Source: Phoronis ovalis
Lineage: Eukaryota > Phoronida > Phoronidae
Length of the DNA stretch: 10,600 nucleotides
Direction of reading: 5' to 3'
Assembly (NCBI GenBank): GCA_028565635.1
Contig: JAOXYB010061901.1
Span: 1-10,600, forward strand
Shown one piece after another: positions 1 through 7,400 of the stretch. Below the pieces are notes generated by a model that saw only the letters and a list, made by a program, of their open reading frames with translations, was not told the origin of the DNA and did no database searches. Each line of letters begins with the position of its first letter. The first letter of the stretch is position 1. The translations under genes were made by a program, and so were the position numbers.

Positions 1-254
1 CCGACATCTCTCACCCAACCAGACACGAAGTAAGAATAAGCCTCGAGAGATTTATATGCTTTCAGTTGCTCAAATGTTTGGAAAAAATTCAATGTCCGTG
101 GAAAAGTCCTTTGGCGATATCGACATCGGGTCATAAGGGTCTTTCCCGTCGATCAAATCAAGTTTCTCGAGATAGCGAACTTCTTATATTCCTGATCCAA
201 AGAGTCCCTGTATGCAATCCTCACGCTACTCGATGTATTCTTAGATTTTGACAT
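1..254 (-). pseudogene. Decayed 5' end of a YqaJ/SWIM-type, repeat-linked uncharacterised protein
   Basis: Read on the minus strand, an ATG at 254-252 opens a frame beginning MSKSKNTSSSVRIAYRDSL that ends at a TGA at 155-153. The sense then continues in a second frame from about 168 (EKLDLIDGKDPYDPMSISPK, ending at a TGA at 72-70) and in a third from about 98 to the window edge (FEQLKAYKSLEAYSYFVSGW, then VRDV). Both frame changes come without splice sites, so small deletions are the likely cause. From memory of the family, this order of motifs is the amino-terminal part of uncharacterised invertebrate proteins that go on to a SWIM zinc finger and a YqaJ-type (lambda exonuclease-like) nuclease domain. 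Those domains would lie beyond the window edge and cannot be seen. The copy is almost certainly dead; the family name is an inference from recall. Confidence 0.6.
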
Positions 255-654
255 TTTCGTGAACTTATTTGACTATAGAACTTGATAAACAACAAAATTT
301 TACACATAAGGTGACAGCACAAGTGCATATGACGCTTGACACACAACATGGCGGATTTCTCGGTTACCAGCTGATGAATTTCACTTATATTCAACAACAA
401 ATGCTTCTGCATATGTACGCAGCCTTCTGTAGTTTTCACTGATATTCAATATTTTTCCCAGGACACATTCTTGAAATATCATCACGCTGGTAAAAATTTT
501 TTTATCAAACTTATGGTTTTTCTGTTTTTACGAACTTGTGTTTCTTGCATAAGGCATCTTTTAGTCTTTGGTTCTTCAAATATGGCCTTGCGTTTTGTGG
601 GAGTGTTGTTTGAAATTATTCATTTCAAAACTGCAACTTACTGAGTTGGACTTT

Positions 655-693
655 TAGGGAAACTTTGGCGGACTCGAGACACTGCTTTCCCTA
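655..693. repeat. 8-bp perfect inverted repeat
   Basis: The arm TAGGGAAA at 655-662 is matched by its reverse complement at 686-693, with a 23-base spacer. This is short enough to arise by chance in AT-rich DNA, and no function is implied. Confidence 0.35.
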
Positions 694-837
694 GAGAAGA
701 TTTAGTGCAATTCTAGCATAGTATTCTCTTTGCTTAACAGCATTGTAGTTAGTTGCGATGACTACACAGTAACAGTATTAGACATGAATGGTATAGGTAC
801 TGTTTTGCCAATACATTCTTTTTAACTTTGAAATTTG

Positions 838-875
838 ACTTCAAAGGGATTATAAATATGTTATAACTTTGAAGT
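838..875. repeat. 9-bp perfect inverted repeat
   Basis: ACTTCAAAG at 838-846 pairs with CTTTGAAGT at 867-875 across a 20-base AT-rich spacer. It could be a degenerate hairpin from an old repeat; no other copy was noticed in the window. Confidence 0.35.
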
Positions 876-979
876 TGGTTAAAAATTGAACTGTAAAAAA
901 TTTAGCTCAGCATAAAATGCTTTCTATTACATAAATTATTAACCAGCTAATATGCAGGAGAAACAATGACAGCAGATTG

Positions 980-1005
980 ACAACTCATGTACAACTATGA
1001 GTTGT
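980..1005. repeat. Perfect 9-bp hairpin with 8-base loop
   Basis: ACAACTCAT at 980-988 is followed after eight bases by its exact reverse complement ATGAGTTGT at 997-1005. It is the tightest hairpin seen in the intergenic stretch. It is not followed by a T-run and lies next to no gene, so no terminator or RNA role is proposed. Confidence 0.45.
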
Positions 1006-2039
1006 GATAATCATTCTCATAAAATACTTTGTCCTTTTGAAGTCACATATCCACAAATTTTGCTGCTTTGATCATCTTTTTCTTGCAATAATCCCTAGTT
1101 CATGAATAAATTGTTTAAGAAAGTTTCCTGTAAAAAGATAAATGAGAAATATTTCATAAAGGCATGTTTATTACCAAATTATCCCCTTTTCCTATTGGCT
1201 GTGAAAGTAGGTGTGTACGTTATACAGGTCAAAAGTTCAAAAATGTCTCACCTTTAAAAAAAAGATATCAATTTTTTTACTCAAAATTTATTTTATAAAC
1301 ATTCAAAACATGTATATTATATTTATCTATATATATTTTTGCAGAGGATTCAAGAGTATTTGCTTTTTGTATGAATTAAAATAGAAAAACTTGAAACTTT
1401 TGTAGTTCATTTTTTAACAGGAGAAACATTTTGTTAATTGACAGGCTGGAATTAAAATTTTAAGCAAATAACTTATTTGTGAGCTCATATTATTGTTTAT
1501 TCACCTCTTCACCTAGATCAGTGTTTAATTTTTTTAAATTATGCAAATTAAACATTTTTTTACAAATTTATGTTTGTCTCACTTGTTAACTTAAATATGG
1601 ATATTGCTCATTATTTTACCAATTAACTTATTAAATAAATAATATTTCTGAAAAATAATAGTGATGCCTAAGGATTCTGATAATATATAGTTTATACATA
1701 GATATGAAATCTGAAAATATCAAAAAATGACAATTTCTTGTCAGAGGTTACTGTGGAATAACTACTGAATGTAACAATAATTTATACAGCTGATAGAATT
1801 TTGGAAATCTAATTAAATTTAATTTTGACCAATTTTCAGCTTTTTTCAGGGATGCCAGTCTTTTTGAAGTTTTAATTTTTAGAAAATTGAGTTTTACCTG
1901 AAAGTGCAACTTCACTGATTACAAATCATGTGTTAAACAGGAAAAAAATAATTTTTCATAATTTCTAGTTAGTACCTATCCAAAAATGTATACAATAAAT
2001 TGCAGTACTCGATGTCTTGATTGAATATAACTGAACAAG

Positions 2040-3110
2040 TTATGATTGATAAATGAGAACATGGTTTAAGTAATTATCATTGAAATCCTGAAATCTTGTT
2101 TGTGATAACACAATACCTGGACTATAATCACTTTCTTTTACATCGTCTTCCTTCCATTCTATCAAAACATGTGTTCCTTCAGCTTGCATTTTCTTTTCTA
2201 GTGACTTAGTGCTCTTAGGTTTGACATTGTGTTGTTCCTTTAAATATGATTTAAGTGGAAGCAAAACATCTTCTAAATCAGAAAAAGAGATATCTAAGGA
2301 TACCAGGTTTTTATGCTCTCTTAGGTCTTTATTCAGCCTCTTGCCGTGTTTTTCTTTCTGAGATGGAAGGGCTAGCACTTGCAGTGTTTGAATGCTTTCT
2401 GTAAATCTGTCTTTTTTCAATCAGATGTTGTTCTTTCTGTGCCTGAATTGCGGCTTCAATAAATCAAAACAAATCCAGAAGTCCTTGGAGCTCTTTTGAG
2501 CAGCACAGAGCAGCAGCACAGATCTTGCTTTCCTGCTTGAAACAATTTTACTCTCATCACCAATTCTTCTTTAGTACCACATGTAAGAATATTATTGTGC
2601 CGTAGTATTTGCTGAAGATTGCACGTGAATAGTGCAGACAGGCCAAAAATAGTATTGGGAATATTACCCATATTCCGATCAAAATTTGGGTCTTTTCCTG
2701 CATTTCCTTCTGTTTGAAGCAGGGAGATCTGGCTATACTGACATAATTGGTCAGCACAGTATTGATGATGCGGCATGCATTTGCCGTAAGCCCATGTAGG
2801 TTCCATCTTTTACACAATCAGATGCTTCGTCTACAATAACTTGTGAAACCGTCTTGTCTTTTCCATGGTTATTGCTCATCTCACTTAGCCATTTTGATAA
2901 GTTACCACTGAAGTTCTGGAGACAGAGCATGTAATGAGTGGGAAATCAGCATAATAATCTTTGTTTACAGCCAATTCCCAAACAATGCGTATACGAAACT
3001 CCGTGTGATGTGTTTCGTCGGAAAAGCGTAACAGGGATGAAGCTCTTGCGAGTAGTATGGCCCCTCATCTCAAACCAGCCGAAGTTCGAACACACTTTCT
3101 TAATTAAATA
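2040..3110 (-). pseudogene. Decayed SAP-domain-containing, repeat-linked uncharacterised gene
   Basis: On the minus strand, protein-like sequence runs through several disrupted frames. About 3064-2900 reads LRFSDETHHTEFRIRIVWEL and VNKDYYADFPLITC. About 2930-2751 reads NLSKWLSEMSNNHGKDKTVS and GTYMGLRQMHAASSIL. That frame is then broken by TGA (2753-2751), TAG (2735-2733), TGA (2681-2679) and TAA (2666-2664), although residues around the first two stops (PIMSV, PDL) still look coding. A shifted frame carries a SAP-like helix-hairpin at about 2617-2546 (LQQILRHNNI..GTKEELVMRV), the fold that commonly binds DNA. After another stop near 2466 and a frame change near 2400, it continues to 2040 with a lysine-rich stretch and THVLIEWKEDDVKESDYSPG. 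The whole arrangement resembles uncharacterised multi-copy invertebrate proteins recalled from memory. I cannot name the family; decay of a once-coding copy is well supported. Confidence 0.6.
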
Positions 3111-4197
3111 AAGGAATTCCACCCAAATTTATGCTTCTGTCTATTCCTTGACTGTTCCGTTTCTTATACACCGTATCTAGATAACATAACCAAATATTCA
3201 ACAGCACATCAGCGTAAAATCCAAAATACATTCTTCAAGGTTCGTTCATCCATGGTATGGATGCGTGAAGGCTAGCTAGTAGAACTTCCATAGGCTGTCC
3301 ATAGTAGGGTCATTCTTGCAGGACCAGGGGTTTAAAACCATACCCTTTTTGGCCAAAATTGCTGATTTTGGTACCTTAAACATGCCTGGTCTCCAGGAAG
3401 GCACCCTTTTCACACGTTTTTATTAACAATCATGAGTACCCACATTTTATTTGAGTGGCTCCCCTGGGGACAAGCATTAGTGTAGTCTGAATAATATGCA
3501 CAATATCTGACTATACTATTGGTCCTAAAACTTTCCTAGTCCTCTAATCCTTTTATATCCCAGACCCTCTATAGATTATGATTTGCTATACAAGGATTTG
3601 TGACGTAGGCAAGTTTCACCCGTCTGACAGAAGTTGTCTGAGGCGTAGCCAAAACTCACGAAATCGGGACTATCTGTAGACCTGTTCTGCTATGTGCAAA
3701 ATGTTAGACACAGGTGACAAGAGTCAAAAGTTGGAATGTACTTGCTCATGTTGCTGCGGGTCAGACATATTACACATTGAAATTGACTAAACAGGTCATT
3801 GATTTGAGCCAACCAGTGGGATGCAAAAGAAAACAACTTTAATACACTATTCACTCATTCAGTTGACACTATCAATGTTACTAATGTGTTAAATAATGAT
3901 TTCATTATATAATCTGTATTTAAAACTTTACAAAATGCATGAGTCTCACACAAAATGTTTTGATTAGAGAGTTGGCAAGTCTTCATATCTTTATTCAAGA
4001 GTATCAAAGAGCCATGATTATTTTACTCTAAAACAGCTTGAGCTCCAACTGAGATAGCAAATGAAAGTTACAGCCTGCACTTTACGTTGTTACAGCTAGT
4101 GTCTAATATATTCAGTTCTGGGACTGAAAGACATTGTAACCTCTGGTTGTGCAGAAATATTATGGCTAAAGATACTACATTATATGAATCAAATCTG

Positions 4198-4237
4198 TTA
4201 AATATTAATAATTAAGGGATTTACCTTAAATATTAAT
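4198..4237. repeat. Two direct copies of a 12-mer upstream of NCAPG
   Basis: TTAAATATTAAT occurs at 4198-4209 and again at 4226-4237, 28 bases apart and about 75 bases before the start codon. The unit contains the palindrome AATATT. It may be a chance AT-rich duplication or part of the core promoter region; nothing here decides which. Confidence 0.4.
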
Positions 4238-4297
4238 CTTTGTATTGTGTTGCACCTACCAGTGACTGTTTAGTCATGTCGCAGTAACCGTTATATT

Positions 4298-4303
4298 TAG
4301 CAG
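4298..4303 (+). promoter_or_regulatory. Possible 5'-leader splice acceptor (NAGNAG) just before the start codon
   Basis: TATATTTAG|CAG precedes GTATCCACC and the NCAPG ATG. It resembles a 3' splice site with two acceptors three bases apart, so the 5' leader may be split by an intron whose first exon lies further upstream. The TAG at 4298-4300 is also an in-frame stop that limits any unspliced amino-terminal extension. The pyrimidine tract is poor, so this is tentative. Confidence 0.3.
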
Positions 4304-4312
4304 GTATCCACC

Positions 4313-4411
4313 ATGCCTCGAGCAACAATGACAGAAGTATTTACTGAATGCCAGACTGGTCTTCAAAGTCATGGGAAACTAATTAAAACACTGAAGAAGA
4401 TATATGACAAG
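4313..4411 (+). CDS. NCAPG: NCAPG exon 1 (residues 1-33)
   Basis: Encodes the start, MPRATMTEVF through KKIYDK. The donor is AAG|GTATGC, phase 0. This end is the least conserved part of the family; TEVFTECQTG and GKLIKTLKKIYD correspond to the first helix of the HEAT solenoid. The following intron of 375 bases has long T-runs. Confidence 0.85.
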
Positions 4412-7400
4412 GTATGCACAAATGTTCTGCTGTTATTTTTTTTAAGTTGAAAAGTTCTATCTGGCATTTTGTACAAGATAATGAAAACAAGAAAACATTT
4501 TTTTTTTTCATCAAAATATTATGTGGATATATATAGTCAATATATAGTATTCAACATGTCTCAAACAGGCATAGCCAAAATACTTACTTACTATTGAAAA
4601 CTCATCCATAATTGCTTCTTTTTTTGTAAAGAAAATAGTATCAGTATAGTTCTAAATATTATAACTAACTTTTAATTGTTTTTTATTTATTCAGTAATTT
4701 TCTTGTGGCCTCTCCCTGATCTGACATAAGATTTATAGCTTTACCTTTGCATAACATTGTTATTAACAGTTTAATTGTATTTTCAGACTCCCTTTGATGA
4801 GTTTTGGGAAGGATTCTTGCACCATTTGAAATATGCATTAGTTGTGTACAATCGGGAACCAGCTGTGGAAAGAATGTTAGAATTTGTTGCTAAATTTGCA
4901 ACGTCTGTGAATGAACAAACCAGCCCAAAATCTGAAAGTGAAAATGACGATAGCAAAGACACCAGTTTGTTCTTGTTGAAACTTTTGGAATTTTTGCTTC
5001 AGGTATGACAATGTGATAAGAGTAACAAACTCTAAAAAAATCATTATTTTCAAGTAGTGTATTGTACTTGTGTCATTATGACCACTATCTTACTGCTTCA
5101 TAAGAGAATGACCCTTCTGTCATAAACTTTTGACGTTCATTGTTATTTCAGTCGCATAATGCTAATGACCGTGCTGTGCGCTTCCGGTGTTGCCAGATGA
5201 TAAACAAGCTACTTAGCAACATGGGAGATGATGCTCAAATCGAAGACGATTTGTATGACAAGATTTATAACAGGATGCTGTTACGGTTACGCGACAAGTT
5301 TCCCATCGTTAGAATTCAGGCAGTTGCTGCCGTTGCTAGACTTCAAGATCCTACTGACAAGACCTGTCCAGTTATTGAAGGTATGAGAATTTTACAAGGA
5401 AAGATTCCATGTTGTCTTTGTGAATGTTCAGTTTGTACTGGCAAAGCTCAATTAGAATTATAATTTAATGCTAGTATAATCAAATAAAAAAATTTAAAAT
5501 TAAGTATATGTACAAACCTTATGAAACCTTCCAGTGGGTCATTATCAATGTTTTATGAATGAATCGCATAAGGACATTGAGAACTGGTGATTGTACATTC
5601 ATTAAACACGGAATTGTTCATTTGATTAGGACCGTTGATATGCAAATAATAATCTAATCTGACACATCTTACAGTCTACGAGATTTGTTATTGTCAAGTT
5701 ATCAAACATGGGCGGCGTAAAGGGCTATTCCATTAAAACTATCTAAAAAACGACTATGGGGATAGGGGGATTTGTATAAAGATTTAATAACAGGATGATG
5801 GAGGCTAGGAAAGGTGTTTAGCTTACTTATTATGAGCAAATTAGTTTAGGGTAAATTTAATTTGAATTACTGGGGGAGAGGGGAGGCGTATAATGTTTAA
5901 TGGAACAGTCCTAACTCTGATATAAAGCTAATTCACAGGTCGTTTTATAATATTTCAGCCTACTTGTTCTTGTTAAGTTGTGATCCCAATGCAGATGTCA
6001 GACGGGCAATTCTTTCTTGCATTGCTATGTCGACCAAGACACTTCCTGCCATATTGGACCGTACCCGAGATGTGAAAGAAATCGTACGCAAGACAGCTTT
6101 TCAAGTGATTGCTGAGAAGATTCATATCAAGGCTTTGACTATCGCTCAACGTGTAAAGTTGCTGCAAGATGGTCTTAATGACAGAGATGGTAGGTTCAAA
6201 TGTTCACAGCTAAAAGGACAGAAAAATTTCCAGTTTAAAATCATAACAATACTTGACAATGCTTTCGATAAGTATTTTTCAGGTTTCTGCATTAACTGAA
6301 CTTGTATTTGAAAAACTGATTTTTATAGGTACCTGTCTGCATTATTGCTACTTTCTGTATATACTTATATAGATCACTTGTACATGACTTTTACAGATGG
6401 AGTGAAATATGCCTGCTCTTCAAACCTTGTGCAAGCATGGCTACGTTATTTTGGTGGTAATGTTATCGACCTACTGAAATGCTTAGATGTAGAAGACTCC
6501 ACAGCAGTGTGTCAACTTGCACTTGACAATCTCTTCAAAAAGACACCTATTGATGAACTTCTGCAGAATTTTGATCTACTTAATGAAAAGTAAGTACATT
6601 TAGTTAAAATGTAAATGCTGGATGGGTGTTGATTGGGGTCCCTGTTGGAAGAGATAACAATCCCAGTTACAGATTAAATGTATTTTTAAAATAGCTTGAC
6701 TGTATAACAGTGGTACATTATAGTGTTCTTCAATTCTCTGTTCTCAGAAATGCTATATATATCTTTCAGGTTTGTGATTGAGGAAAGCAACCTTACGTGT
6801 GAAAGTGTGTTCTACTGGAAATGTATCTGCCAACACGTGAAGTCTTTAGGCGTGGAAGCTGAGGAAAAATTGGAAAAGCTTCTGCCAAGTGTTCCAGAAT
6901 TCTGCACATATGTCCGCAGGTACTCATTTGAAGAGATATTATCTGCAGTCTGTTTATTGTGCACTAATTTCAATTTTTGCAATTTGTTTCCTACTTTTCA
7001 TGATTATACCAACTTGTGTTTTCAGTTTGTACTAACTGTGGGGTAAAAATTATTCGTTCTTTCCAGTAAGAATAACCACTTATGTTTTCTCCCTATTAAA
7101 ATAAGATGAAGGCTGTGCTACTTTTATTCTGTTTAGTAGAGCTACCCTAAGAAATTCATATAAAATTTTAGAGAAAGGGTGCTTCACCGTCTGTCACAAT
7201 TTTCTTTAATACATTGTGTTTATATCATATCAGTGAATGAAAAAGGAATTTTCTTCTGTACAGTATTTTTGCAGATATGTTAGCAGTGTATCTGCATTGA
7301 ATAGTGAGCATACAGTGGTAAACAATACAATTGTGTAATTGATTATGAGTTTTACTCTGTATTTTTGTTGTTGATTGTTAGTTTTACTTTGTATTCTAGT

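Larger units (their letters stand above)
255..2039. other. AT-rich intergenic stretch without a recognisable gene
   Basis: No reading frame here shows protein-like composition or a family I recognise on either strand; frames are short and broken by AT-rich stops. The only structures I see are small inverted repeats, listed separately. The stretch separates two decayed minus-strand coding relics and may include eroded non-coding parts of the same insertion, but nothing in it proves that. Confidence 0.6.
3111..4312 (+). other. Non-coding region upstream of NCAPG, expected to hold promoter and 5' leader
   Basis: No coding frame or RNA gene is recognisable. The stretch lies between the minus-strand relic and the NCAPG start codon, so the promoter should be here, but I see no convincing TATA box, CCAAT box or cell-cycle element. 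Around 3290-3700 the composition is less AT-rich and contains short internal palindromes such as CCCCTGGGG near 3464-3472, which may be an unidentified old repeat. Small structures include ATCCAT/ATGGAT around a three-base loop at 3248-3262. Confidence 0.5.

Noticed and set aside
66-251. A 61-codon plus-strand reading frame
   Set aside because: It is the antisense shadow of the decayed minus-strand coding relic at 1-254, which has the recognisable protein motifs.
221-439. A 72-codon minus-strand reading frame
   Set aside because: Composition is rich in H, C and S with no recognisable motif; it overlaps the start of the relic at 254 in another frame and has no splice or homology support.
2557-2817. 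An 86-codon minus-strand reading frame
   Set aside because: It overlaps the SAP-bearing frame; only short pieces fit the ancestral protein order, so it is a product of frame decay and not a separate gene.
5381-5463. Open reading continuing from NCAPG exon 3 into intron 3
   Set aside because: The GTATGA donor at 5381 and the match of exon 4 to the family show this is intron; the extension has no family counterpart. The same applies to the read-through after exons 4, 6, 9 and 12.
5973-6167. A minus-strand frame opposite exon 4
   Set aside because: Antisense shadow of a conserved HEAT-encoding exon.
6590-6593. TAA right after NCAPG exon 5 as the end of the protein
   Set aside because: It overlaps a strong GTAAGT donor, and exon 6 continues the family alignment in the correct phase.
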